Origin: Elizabethkingia occulta
GTDB lineage: Bacteria > Bacteroidota > Bacteroidia > Flavobacteriales > Weeksellaceae
Assembly: GCF_002023715.1 (NCBI RefSeq)
Contig: NZ_MAHX01000016.1
Location: 62,001 to 126,000, forward strand
DNA: 64,000 nt
Direction: 5' to 3'
Positions 24,560 to 32,800 of the stretch are shown here, one piece after another. The notes beneath the pieces are model-generated. The model had not been told where the DNA came from, did no database searches, and saw only the letters and a list, made by a program, of their open reading frames with translations. A program made the position numbers and the translations under genes. Each line of letters opens with the position of its first letter. The stretch's first letter is position 1.

Positions 24560-26683
24560 TTATTTGATTTCAGATATGACATTCATCGCCTCCTGAAGAT
24601 ATAAATCTCGTTTAAGATTTTTAATCCAGTTTTTACTTTTCGCAGAGAAAGCCTCGTCTTTTTTCATACGTTCTATTTCACTCTGATACTGAGTAAACTG
24701 TAGTCCATTATCGTACTTGGTTAAAGATTCAAACTTCTTCAATTCTTCTTTTCTTTTTTTCATTAATTCAAAGAATTTAGTCTGATTAAGTGTAACAGTT
24801 TCTTCTTTACCAAGTGCCTGACGCCATTTTGCAGATTCTACTAATAGCTGATATGGTTTGTTTGCTTTAATTCTTTCTGTACTTCTTTTTACAATACCAG
24901 CCATGTCAATTGTATTCAGAGGCTTGTAATCTGAAGATTTTATCTGATCCCATGGTAATGCATGCTCATCGTATTTTTCTCCGATTTCATCGTATGTAAA
25001 GTAGTCATCCATTACAACATCAGATTTTACACCTTCCAGCTGAGTAGAATTCCCGCTGATCCGGTAGAACTTCTGAATCGTAAGTTTAAGATCTCCATAA
25101 TCATCATTAGTATTCAGGAACCTGTTAAGAGAAACAAATGTCTGTACCGTTCCTTTTCCAAATGAATGTGGAGCTCCTAAGATAACCCCTCTTCCATAAT
25201 CCTGAATTGCACCGGTTAAAATCTCGGAAGCTGAAGCAGAAAGTTCGTTTTGCATCAGTACCAATGGTCCCGTCCATACTGGTGAATTATTTTTATTTTT
25301 CAGAACCTGAATTTTCCCGTCCTGACTTCTTACCTGTACTACTGGTCCGCTATTCATAAATAGCCCCATAATATCCACAACCTCGGTTAAAGATCCACCA
25401 CCGTTGTTTCTTAGATCCAAAATAATACCTTCTACATTCTGAGCTTTTAGCTTTGTAATTTCATTCTTAACATCTGTAGAAGCATTTCTTCCTTTAGAGT
25501 CGTTAAAATCAGCATTGAAGCTTGGCAGGTATATAAATCCGTATTTCTTACCGTTCGGAGAGTTTACAACGATACTTTTAGCAAATGTATCTTCCATCTC
25601 TACTTCCTCACGGATTAGCTTAACTTCTTTTACAGAACCATCTTTCTTTCTAAGCGTTAGTGTTACTTCAGATCCCTTAGCACCACGAATTAAACGCACA
25701 GCTTCATCTACAAGCATTCCCACTACGTTTACAGCTTCTTTCTTAGGATCTGATTTTACTTTCAGAACTTCATCTCCTTCACTTACCTGTTTAGACTTCC
25801 ATGCAGGAGCTCCAATTACCAATGGTCCAATAAACAATCGCCCTTTCTTTTCCGAAATCTGTGCTCCAATTCCAATAATTTTACCACTGAAGTTGGCATC
25901 GAAGTCTTCTTTATCTTTCGGAGAGAAATAGTTGGTATGGGGATCAAAAACTTCTGTATAAGAATTCATGTAAGAAGAGAACCAATCCATTCTCTTTCTT
26001 TTTTTGATTCTGTTAAACATACTGGAAACAAGATCTTTAATTTCTCCTGTTGCTTTTACTTTCTTTTGTTCTAGTGTTAGCGGCTCATACTTTATGGTAT
26101 CCTTTTGCTTTTTAGCAATTGCAGAGTCTTTTTTCTTTTTTTGTGATTCCTCTTTCTCATTTAGAGTCTGCATCTCCTGAAGAATATTATATTTAATAAA
26201 TTTCTTCCATTCTGCATACATTTCTTTCTGGTTTGCCGGATTTTTCTTAAGCTTCGGCTCCATAATAATATCTTCATCCTCATCCAGATTAATAGGTTTT
26301 GCAAAGATATCCTGCGACATCTTTTCTATATCTGTAAGCCTCTGAAGGTATCTGTCATTAGTAAGTTTGAAGAAGGTGATATCTCCTGTTTTAAGATAAT
26401 CATCCAACTTTGTTTTATATTTTGCAAACTCATCCATATCAGACTGCAAAAAATATTTTTTGCTTGGATCCAGCTTTTCAAAATATTGTTTATAAACATC
26501 CTGAGAATAAGCATCGTTGATTGGTTTCGCATTATAACTGAGATACGACAGCGTATTGCTTACGCTAACCATAATGGTCTGCATCTTTTCATCGTCATTT
26601 TGCGGGGAATTAAAACAAAAAATAAGTGTCCCTAACGAGGACAACAGCAGTAGTTTATTAAAACCAAAGAATTTTTTAAACAT
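24560..26683 (-). CDS. prc: Carboxy-terminal processing peptidase (S41, PDZ domain)
   Basis: The 707-residue periplasmic protease starts with a membrane-directing segment (KLLLLSSLGTLIFCF). It has an N-terminal helical region, a PDZ domain (GIGAQISEKKGRLFIGPLVIG, PAWKSKQVSEGDEVLKV) and the S41 catalytic part with NELSASASEIL (the Ser nucleophile) and SFGKGTVQ (the general-base Lys). A C-terminal DUF3340-like helical region follows. This is the Tsp/Prc layout, longer than CtpA. It cleaves periplasmic proteins at non-polar C-termini and is linked to peptidoglycan hydrolase turnover in other bacteria. Confidence 0.94.
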   Translation of the reverse strand: MFKKFFGFNKLLLLSSLGTLIFCFNSPQNDDEKMQTIMVSVSNTLSYLSYNAKPINDAYSQDVYKQYFEKLDPSKKYFLQSDMDEFAKYKTKLDDYLKTGDITFFKLTNDRYLQRLTDIEKMSQDIFAKPINLDEDEDIIMEPKLKKNPANQKEMYAEWKKFIKYNILQEMQTLNEKEESQKKKKDSAIAKKQKDTIKYEPLTLEQKKVKATGEIKDLVSSMFNRIKKRKRMDWFSSYMNSYTEVFDPHTNYFSPKDKEDFDANFSGKIIGIGAQISEKKGRLFIGPLVIGAPAWKSKQVSEGDEVLKVKSDPKKEAVNVVGMLVDEAVRLIRGAKGSEVTLTLRKKDGSVKEVKLIREEVEMEDTFAKSIVVNSPNGKKYGFIYLPSFNADFNDSKGRNASTDVKNEITKLKAQNVEGIILDLRNNGGGSLTEVVDIMGLFMNSGPVVQVRSQDGKIQVLKNKNNSPVWTGPLVLMQNELSASASEILTGAIQDYGRGVILGAPHSFGKGTVQTFVSLNRFLNTNDDYGDLKLTIQKFYRISGNSTQLEGVKSDVVMDDYFTYDEIGEKYDEHALPWDQIKSSDYKPLNTIDMAGIVKRSTERIKANKPYQLLVESAKWRQALGKEETVTLNQTKFFELMKKRKEELKKFESLTKYDNGLQFTQYQSEIERMKKDEAFSAKSKNWIKNLKRDLYLQEAMNVISEIK

Positions 26684-26704
26684 CTTTTACGAAATTTCGA
26701 AGAT

Positions 26705-26712
26705 CAAATTTA
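26705..26712 (-). promoter_or_regulatory. -7 promoter element of prc
   Basis: The minus strand reads TAAATTTG, an exact TAnnTTTG match 21 bp before the prc ATG, divergent from the surE promoter at 26747-26754. Confidence 0.55.
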
Positions 26713-26746
26713 ATATCTTATTTATAAAAATAGGTCTTATTTTCTT

Positions 26747-26754
26747 TAATTTTG
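26747..26754 (+). promoter_or_regulatory. -7 promoter element of surE
   Basis: TAATTTTG matches TAnnTTTG exactly and lies 19 bp before the surE ATG. Confidence 0.55.
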
Positions 26755-26773
26755 TTACAATAATTTGAAATAA

Positions 26774-27541
26774 ATGAAAAAACCATTGATTCTGGTTACC
26801 AATGATGACGGAATAACTGCTCCGGGAATTCGTAATCTTGTAAGCTTTATGAATGAAATAGGGGATGTTGTTGTAGTTGCTCCGGATTCTCCACAAAGTG
26901 GAAAAGGGCATGCTATTACGATTAATTCTACATTAACCTATGAGGAAATTAGCATGGAGGGACCACAAAAAGATTATTCATTAAGCGGAACTCCTGTAGA
27001 TTGTGTAAAATTTGCACTGGATAAAATACTTACCCGAAGACCTGATCTTGTTGTATCGGGAATTAATCACGGGGCAAATTCTTCTATTAATGTAATCTAT
27101 TCCGGGACAATGTCCGCTGCTGTTGAAGCAGGAGTTGAAGGTTTGCAGGCTATTGGCTTTTCTTTATTAGACTTCAGCTGGGATGCTGATTTCTCTCAGT
27201 CAAAAACTTTTATTCAAAGCATTGTAAAAAAAGTCTTGGAAAATCCTATTCCAAAAGGAATTGTGTTGAATGTAAACATTCCGAAATTACCTGCTGAAGA
27301 AATAAAAGGAATAAAAGTCTGTAAGCAGGCGAATGCTAAATGGGAGGAAAACTTTGATGAAAGAGTAAATCCACACGGTAAAAAATATTACTGGTTATCT
27401 GGTTATTTCAACAATATGGACCAGTCTGAAGATGCTGATGAAACAGCTCTTAGTGAAGGATATATCTCGGTTGTTCCTGTTAAATTTGACCTTACTGCCT
27501 ACGAGTATCTAAAAGATTTACGGAATGTTTTAACGTTCTAA
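26774..27541 (+). CDS. surE: 5'/3'-nucleotidase SurE
   Basis: SurE removes phosphate from nucleoside 5'- and 3'-monophosphates and short polyphosphate. The N-terminal LVTNDDGITAPGI holds the metal-binding Asp pair (D11, D12), followed by VVVAPDSPQSGKGHAIT with the metal-binding Ser, and VVSGINHGANSS with the metal-binding Asn. The length of 255 is normal. It is a single plus-strand gene that converges on the radical SAM operon with a shared terminator at 27549-27577. Confidence 0.96.
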   Translation: MKKPLILVTNDDGITAPGIRNLVSFMNEIGDVVVVAPDSPQSGKGHAITINSTLTYEEISMEGPQKDYSLSGTPVDCVKFALDKILTRRPDLVVSGINHGANSSINVIYSGTMSAAVEAGVEGLQAIGFSLLDFSWDADFSQSKTFIQSIVKKVLENPIPKGIVLNVNIPKLPAEEIKGIKVCKQANAKWEENFDERVNPHGKKYYWLSGYFNNMDQSEDADETALSEGYISVVPVKFDLTAYEYLKDLRNVLTF

Positions 27542-27548
27542 ACATAAA

Positions 27549-27577
27549 TAAAAAGCCACCTGACGGGTGGCTTTTTA
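27549..27577. terminator. Bidirectional terminator between surE and the radical SAM operon
   Basis: Perfect 12-bp stem TAAAAAGCCACC / GGTGGCTTTTTA (27549-27560 with 27566-27577). The T-runs on either strand allow use by both convergent units. Confidence 0.93.
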
Positions 27578-28981
27578 TTAGAATAATACTCTTGTATCTT
27601 TTCTAAGTTCTTCTAAATATTCTTGTTTCTGATCTCTATAAAAGAGATTCATTGTTTCAAAAGGTATTAGCTTCAAATCTTTGTTTACAATATGAACACA
27701 GGATTTTTTCACTGCACGGACATCAAAATCATGAGCATCCATAAAGTTCATTATAATGATGCGGAAAAGATTTTCATACTCCATCTCCGGAGCACAGACT
27801 TCAGGTAGGCAACATAATAATTGGTTTACTTTAGGTTGTACCTTATCCACGGATATCCCTGTACTGAAAATATCGATCAGCTGCATTTTCAGTCCCTCAT
27901 CCTGCTCATAGACAATTGTATTTTTAGATTCGTTATTCAGTAAATCAGCAGGATTAATATAGCGGGTTAAAGGAATTATCTCTCCCTGTAACTTTAATAT
28001 ATATCCCATCGCCAGAGCATCGGGATTACAAGGTACAGGAATTATATCATCTGAATTTAGTACCGGAAATTGATTAAGTATTTCCTGACGGACTTCTGTC
28101 AGTGTTATTTTCTCATGTGCAGAATCATCCCTGTTTCTACCCGCAATTTCTACCGGCTGAAAGGTAATTCCACGTACACATTTCTGTTTAAGTGCAAAAT
28201 CAATAATCTTACCTATTTCATCTACATTTTTTCCTTGCTGTAAAACCACTACCAATGTAGTGGACAGATTGAGTTCATTTAGCTTTTCCAGAGCCTTCAT
28301 GCGGACATCTGTAAGATCTTTCCCACGGAAATCCTGCAGCACTTCTGGTTTAAATGAATCAAACTGTAAATAAACTTCAAATTCCGGAGCATAAGTAGCC
28401 AGCTTTTCAGCAAATCCGGGATCATTGGCTATCCTTACACCATTTGTATTCAGCATCAGGTGCTTTATAGGTTTGGACTTTGCAATGTCCATTATTTTGA
28501 AAAATTCGGGATGAATTGTTGGTTCTCCTCCACTAATCTGAACAACATCCGGTTCACCCTCATTCTTTACAATTACATCGAACATAGCTTCTATTTCCTC
28601 TAGCGATCGATGGCTGCCATAATGTGGCGAAGACATTGCATAGCAGGTAGGACATGTGAGATTACAGCGATCTGTTACTTCTACAATGGAAAGACAGCTG
28701 TGCTGTTCGTGATCTACACACAATCCACAATCGTATGGGCATCCATATGCTACGCCTGTACCAAAATGTAGTGGCATTTCGGAAGCCTTATTATAGTTCC
28801 TGATGTTTTTATAATAATGGACGTCCGTAGCAATCTTAGTTTTAAAAAAACCGTGGTCCGGACATCTTTTAGTCATAAAAACTTCATCATTTTCAATGAT
28901 TATTTTTGCTCCGACTCTCTTCAAACAGTCCGGGCAAAGACTTGTGGTATAATCGTAATAAGTATAATTTCTAACTGGCAT
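27578..28981 (-). CDS. Tes-like radical SAM protein (possible lipid-modifying enzyme)
   Basis: The 467-residue protein is built like the archaeal tetraether lipid synthase family. An N-terminal metal knot CPDC (C16, C19) with CPDHG (C40, H43) comes first, then a second Cys set CPYDCGLC (C81, C85, C88) with H94 and C96, then the radical SAM CNLTCPTC (C106, C110, C113) and QISGGEPTIHP (149-157). LMLNTNGVR and more Cys (LLCCLPEVC, KKSC) lie in the C-terminal part. Tes is known to carry several Fe-S clusters and a rubredoxin-like metal, which fits this Cys content. Known bacterial relatives have mostly unknown substrates. It ends a four-gene operon behind a Lgt-like protein. Its lipid target is inference. 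Confidence 0.85.
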   Translation of the reverse strand: MPVRNYTYYDYTTSLCPDCLKRVGAKIIIENDEVFMTKRCPDHGFFKTKIATDVHYYKNIRNYNKASEMPLHFGTGVAYGCPYDCGLCVDHEQHSCLSIVEVTDRCNLTCPTCYAMSSPHYGSHRSLEEIEAMFDVIVKNEGEPDVVQISGGEPTIHPEFFKIMDIAKSKPIKHLMLNTNGVRIANDPGFAEKLATYAPEFEVYLQFDSFKPEVLQDFRGKDLTDVRMKALEKLNELNLSTTLVVVLQQGKNVDEIGKIIDFALKQKCVRGITFQPVEIAGRNRDDSAHEKITLTEVRQEILNQFPVLNSDDIIPVPCNPDALAMGYILKLQGEIIPLTRYINPADLLNNESKNTIVYEQDEGLKMQLIDIFSTGISVDKVQPKVNQLLCCLPEVCAPEMEYENLFRIIIMNFMDAHDFDVRAVKKSCVHIVNKDLKLIPFETMNLFYRDQKQEYLEELRKDTRVLF

Positions 28982-28993
28982 ATTCTGCTATTT

Positions 28994-29230
28994 TTACATT
29001 CCTCCACAAATAACTCCACTAATTAAACCGCAAACCAACATCACGATTAATACAGTAAGCCAGAAGTTACTCTTCGAGTATTTTTTATCTCCACCTGATT
29101 CGTAGATTAGTTTTATAATGGCTGCTAAAACTAATCCAAAAACGAAAGCTCCCAAAACAATCATACTAATGATCATGACAACTATTCCGCCCAGGCCGCC
29201 GACTTCTAAAATGGTAAACAAGTGATTCAT
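28994..29230 (-). CDS. Small two-helix membrane protein (78 aa)
   Basis: I do not recognise a family. Two hydrophobic helices are visible (about residues 14-42, VVMIISMIVLGAFVFGLVLA, and 56-76, FWLTVLIVMLVCGLISG), joined by a basic/acidic loop ESGGDKKYSKSN, with a Gly-rich end. It sits between the Lgt-like gene (1 bp gap) and the radical SAM gene (12 bp gap), so all are surely co-transcribed. It may be an anchor or subunit for the radical SAM enzyme at the inner membrane; this is inference from context only. Confidence 0.75.
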   Translation of the reverse strand: MNHLFTILEVGGLGGIVVMIISMIVLGAFVFGLVLAAIIKLIYESGGDKKYSKSNFWLTVLIVMLVCGLISGVICGGM

Positions 29231-29231
29231 A

Positions 29232-29993
29232 TTAAAGTATTGGTGCTAAATATTTAGATTTCAAAGTGATATTAACTTTATAAATGTAATAAATAATCAC
29301 TAACAAACAAGTTAGTTGAATAGCCCCTAAATTTCCTGCAATTTCGATTCTCGGTTTTAGAAAATCAAGCAAAAAACGAAACGTAAAATAGGACAACATA
29401 AATATCTGAAAAACAAACCCCGAAGGAAAATGTTTCTTCTGTATAACCTTTAGAATTCCCCAAAGCGATACAAGAAAAGCAATCTCATATAATGCCACCG
29501 GATGACGCAGATACTGATCCCCCAAATGCATTCCAAAGATTGAATCTGTCGGTAATCCATAAGTTTCTTCATATATTCCGGTAAAAAAGCAGCCGATTCT
29601 GCCAATAATTATTGCCAGCATCAAAGGAAATGTAATCAGGTCTCCTGTGCTTTCTTTATGTCCAACTATTTTTTTAGCAAGCTCTACTCCTATTAACCCA
29701 AATGCTAAACCTCCAACAATTGTATTATTGGACCAAAATCTTTTAAATGAAAAATCTGTTGAAAATAGTGTATCTGGATTTTCAAGATTTCCAATAATTT
29801 TTGACCCTAAAAGGGCACCAGCAGTTGCTCCGGCAATAATGGCCAGAGATATTGTAAGAGGAAGTTTTTCCGGAGATTTTCTCTTCAGAAAGAAATAATA
29901 ACGCATCCCCAGAAAAATCCCTAACGATTCTAATACTGGATGTAAGAGTATATCTTTACCAAAAAGATGTAATGTTGCCGGAAAATCAATCAT
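29232..29993 (-). CDS. Lgt-like membrane protein with altered catalytic residues
   Basis: The protein has the membrane pattern of prolipoprotein diacylglyceryl transferase. The signature region is GRIGCFFTGIYEETYG (131-146), followed by RHPVALYE (163-170) and FTFRFLLDFLKPR (203-215), the place of the essential E. coli R239. In E. coli Lgt the signature is GRIGNFINGE; here the Asn is C135, the second Asn is T138 and the Glu is I140. R132 and H164 are kept. The classic lipobox diacylglyceryl transfer may therefore be lost or changed. It lies 2 bp after the nucleosidase gene and before the small membrane peptide and the Tes-like enzyme. A standard lgt is expected elsewhere in the genome. Confidence 0.85.
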   Translation of the reverse strand: MIDFPATLHLFGKDILLHPVLESLGIFLGMRYYFFLKRKSPEKLPLTISLAIIAGATAGALLGSKIIGNLENPDTLFSTDFSFKRFWSNNTIVGGLAFGLIGVELAKKIVGHKESTGDLITFPLMLAIIIGRIGCFFTGIYEETYGLPTDSIFGMHLGDQYLRHPVALYEIAFLVSLWGILKVIQKKHFPSGFVFQIFMLSYFTFRFLLDFLKPRIEIAGNLGAIQLTCLLVIIYYIYKVNITLKSKYLAPIL

Positions 29994-29995
29994 AT

Positions 29996-30577
29996 TTAAA
30001 ATCTGGTTGCTATAACTTCACGAAGAATTTTTGAGGCTTTATCAACTTCCTGTGTCCAGTCTTCTACTGCATCATCATTAGCTCCGTCCGAGATATATTT
30101 CAGGCAAAGAAAAGGAATTTGTTCTCTTTTAGCTATTAAAGCCAGCACATAGGCCTCCATGTCCAGTACATTATACAAATCAGTATTGTGTTCAGTTTCA
30201 AAGCTGTCTCCCGTACCACAAATCCCTTTTGGCAGACTATCTACATTTATTCCGTAATCCAAAACCACATCATCATCCGAAAAAGGGGTTTTAAACTTCT
30301 CTATACCCAAAGGTGATACATCCATATCTCTTTGAACAAATTGCGTACAGCAAACTACATCTCCTCTTCTGAAAGCTGTACTTCCCGCTGTTCCTAAGTT
30401 GATAATAATATCAGGCTTATTTGCTGACAGGTATTTCATTAAATAATAACCTGCATTTACTTTACCTATTCCGGTAAATACCAGTTGTAAATCTTTAAAT
30501 TCATTTCCTGCCTCTTTCTCCATTGCGAAGACAAAAACAGGATTATTATACGTTTTTTCGCTGATGGTTATTTTCAT
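29996..30577 (-). CDS. MTA/SAH-nucleosidase-like protein
   Basis: The 193-residue protein is a member of the nucleoside phosphorylase/nucleosidase superfamily, shorter than standard MTAN (about 230). It keeps the nucleoside-binding GTGDSF, the substrate-contacting LDMEAYVLA (Met-Glu pair) and KYISDGAND with the catalytic-type SD. Standard MTAN cleaves adenine from methylthioadenosine, S-adenosylhomocysteine and 5'-deoxyadenosine. Because it heads the radical SAM operon, clearing 5'-deoxyadenosine, which inhibits radical SAM enzymes, is an attractive role. A futalosine-type activity is a possible alternative, but menD in this window shows the classic menaquinone route. Confidence 0.85.
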   Translation of the reverse strand: MKITISEKTYNNPVFVFAMEKEAGNEFKDLQLVFTGIGKVNAGYYLMKYLSANKPDIIINLGTAGSTAFRRGDVVCCTQFVQRDMDVSPLGIEKFKTPFSDDDVVLDYGINVDSLPKGICGTGDSFETEHNTDLYNVLDMEAYVLALIAKREQIPFLCLKYISDGANDDAVEDWTQEVDKASKILREVIATRF

Positions 30578-30585
30578 ATATCAAA

Positions 30586-30612
30586 TAAAAAAAGGCTTTT
30601 TTCAAAGCCTTT
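30586..30612 (-). terminator. Terminator of fabG
   Basis: Stem AAAGGCTTT with AAAGCCTTT (30591-30599 with 30604-30612) is followed on the minus strand by TTTTTTT. It separates fabG from the nucleosidase operon. Confidence 0.8.
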
Positions 30613-30617
30613 ATATA

Positions 30618-31361
30618 TTAAGTTAGCATTCCGCCATCTACGTTCATAACCTGGCCTGTAATATAGGAAGACATATCGCTTCCTAAGAATACACATGCAT
30701 TGGCTACATCTTCTGGCTGTCCTCCTCTTTTTAATGGAATTCCGTCTCTCCAGCCTTGTACTGTTTTCTCATCCAGAACGGCTGTCATTTCAGTTTCAAT
30801 GAATCCCGGAGCAACAACATTACAACGGATATTTCTGGAACCAAGCTCTAATGCAATAGATTTAGAGAATCCGATAACTCCTGCCTTAGAAGCCGCATAG
30901 TTAGCTTGTCCTGCATTTCCTTTAACACCTACTACAGAAGACATATTGATAATAGATCCGCTTTTAGCCTTCATCATCGGCTTAATAACCGCTTTTGTAA
31001 GGTTGAATACAGAATCTAAGTTTACTTTAATAATTGTATCCCAATCTTCTTTAGACATACGAAGCATAAGGTTATCTCTTGTAATTCCTGCATTATTAAT
31101 CAGGATATCTATCTGTCCGAATTCCGCCATTACATCATCTACCAACTTCTGTGCTGCATCATAATCAGAAGCATCCGACTGATATCCTTTTATCTGGGTA
31201 ACAGAACTTAATGCTGCTTCTAATTCTTTCGCTTTATCTACAGATCCTGCATAGGTAAAAGCAACTTTTGCTCCCTGCTGAGCAAAAACTTCTGCTATAC
31301 CTCTCCCGATTCCACGGGTTGCTCCTGTAATAAGGGCTACTTTTCCTTCTAATAGTTTCAT
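30618..31361 (-). CDS. fabG: 3-oxoacyl-ACP reductase FabG
   Basis: This short-chain dehydrogenase reduces 3-oxoacyl-ACP with NADPH in fatty acid elongation. I start at MKLLEGKVALITGATRGIG (31361), as the extra residues upstream lie inside the fucosidase gene. Visible are the TGxxxGIG dinucleotide motif, NNAG, the catalytic Ser in NMSSVVG, and YAASK with Tyr and Lys (YxxxK). The C-terminal ITGQVMNVDGGM is typical of FabG. It follows the fucosidase by 13 bp and ends at a terminator. Confidence 0.95.
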   Translation of the reverse strand: MKLLEGKVALITGATRGIGRGIAEVFAQQGAKVAFTYAGSVDKAKELEAALSSVTQIKGYQSDASDYDAAQKLVDDVMAEFGQIDILINNAGITRDNLMLRMSKEDWDTIIKVNLDSVFNLTKAVIKPMMKAKSGSIINMSSVVGVKGNAGQANYAASKAGVIGFSKSIALELGSRNIRCNVVAPGFIETEMTAVLDEKTVQGWRDGIPLKRGGQPEDVANACVFLGSDMSSYITGQVMNVDGGMLT

Positions 31362-31374
31362 ATTTAATGTATGT

Positions 31375-32709
31375 TTATTTTCCTTCAAAAACTATGACAG
31401 CATCAGGATTCTGATCATCCACTGTATAGCTGTCAAACGTTAAAGTATTATTCTTTAAATTATACTTTACAGTTTTTTTATCTTTCAGCAAATATGCGGA
31501 ATTAATCTTTTTAAATGGAAATTTTTCGAGAGTAATTGCTTTGCCCTCATTATTTTTAAGTATGTGAACATATATTTTTCCGGGTTTCTGAGTAACAGCA
31601 CCCCATTTCTGAAGTGTAAGATAGCCGCCTCTGGTACCGTAAATACTTTCGCCATAGACTTTCATCCAGTCTCCCATTTCGCTGAAAGAATTAATAAAAG
31701 GTTGTGGAACTTTACCATTAGGCATAGGACCTATATTCATTAGTAAATTGGCGTTACTTCCCGCAGCATTTACCAACAGATTCAGAAACTCTCTGAATGT
31801 TTTGTTCTTATTGTCTTTCAATTCAAATCCCCAGGAATCGTTAAGTGTAGCGCAGGTTTCCAAAGGAAGCTGAGATGGCTTCTGGAAACTTAGTCCGTGT
31901 TCATTTTGTCCGGGAATGTCTCTTTCAAACATCTGAAAATCTTCACCTTCCAATGGCGTAATATGATGATTATTACCTATAAGACATTGTGGCTGAAGCT
32001 TATGTATAAGCTCATAAATCTCCGGCATTTTCCAGTCCAAATATGTTTTCTCACTTCTGCCTGCTTTTTCTTCTTCCATCTGATCCCAGTAACCATCAAA
32101 CCATATTCCTGAAACTTCCCCATAATTGGTTAAAAGTTCTGTCAACTGGTTTTTCATAAACTGAATATAATCATTCCAGTTACCTTTTTCGGTACGTCCG
32201 GTTCCTTTTCCTGTTCTGCCTGTCCAGTACGAATAATCTGTTCTTGTCCAGTCCAGAAGCGAATAATAGAATGCTATTTTCACCCCTTGTTTATGGCATT
32301 CATCAGCTAATTCTTTTACCAAATCCCTTTTGAAAGGGGTATTCATAATATTAAAATCCGAATATTTTGTATTCCACATACTAAATCCATCATGGTGACG
32401 TGTAACTAAAGTAATGTACTTTACACCAGCATTCTTAGCCATAGAAACATATTCTTTAGCATTGAACCCTATAGGATTGAAAAAGTCTTTAAGTTTAGCG
32501 TAATCATTAACCGGAATTTTGTCATTATTCATGACCCACTCCCCTCTTCCCAATTCACTGTATAATCCAAAATGGATAAACATTCCGAATTTTTCATCCT
32601 GAAACTCAGTTCTTGCTTTTAGGTTTGCTTGTGTTGGCTGATACTTTTGCTGGGAAAAGCCAAGAAGTGCACTTCCCAGTAATACTGTTAATAATGTTTT
32701 TTTTAACAT
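31375..32709 (-). CDS. Alpha-L-fucosidase (GH29)
   Basis: The 444-residue protein has a signal peptide (MLKKTLLTVLLGSALLGFSQ). GH29 features follow: GMFIHFGLYSELGRGEW, YITLVTRHHDGFSMWNTKYSDFNI, and EVSGIWFDGYWD with the nucleophile Asp. It removes terminal L-fucose from glycans outside or in the periplasm. There is no SusCD pair beside it, so it is a stand-alone fucosidase. Together with nagB it suggests use of host or mucin-type glycans. Confidence 0.95.
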   Translation of the reverse strand: MLKKTLLTVLLGSALLGFSQQKYQPTQANLKARTEFQDEKFGMFIHFGLYSELGRGEWVMNNDKIPVNDYAKLKDFFNPIGFNAKEYVSMAKNAGVKYITLVTRHHDGFSMWNTKYSDFNIMNTPFKRDLVKELADECHKQGVKIAFYYSLLDWTRTDYSYWTGRTGKGTGRTEKGNWNDYIQFMKNQLTELLTNYGEVSGIWFDGYWDQMEEEKAGRSEKTYLDWKMPEIYELIHKLQPQCLIGNNHHITPLEGEDFQMFERDIPGQNEHGLSFQKPSQLPLETCATLNDSWGFELKDNKNKTFREFLNLLVNAAGSNANLLMNIGPMPNGKVPQPFINSFSEMGDWMKVYGESIYGTRGGYLTLQKWGAVTQKPGKIYVHILKNNEGKAITLEKFPFKKINSAYLLKDKKTVKYNLKNNTLTFDSYTVDDQNPDAVIVFEGK

Positions 32710-32800
32710 AGCTTTTTGGTATTAGTTTTTTCTGAGTTACTATTCAATCTTTAAAGCTGCGAATAGTAGCAGCATTCTTTTTTAAATAATTGTGTTTATT

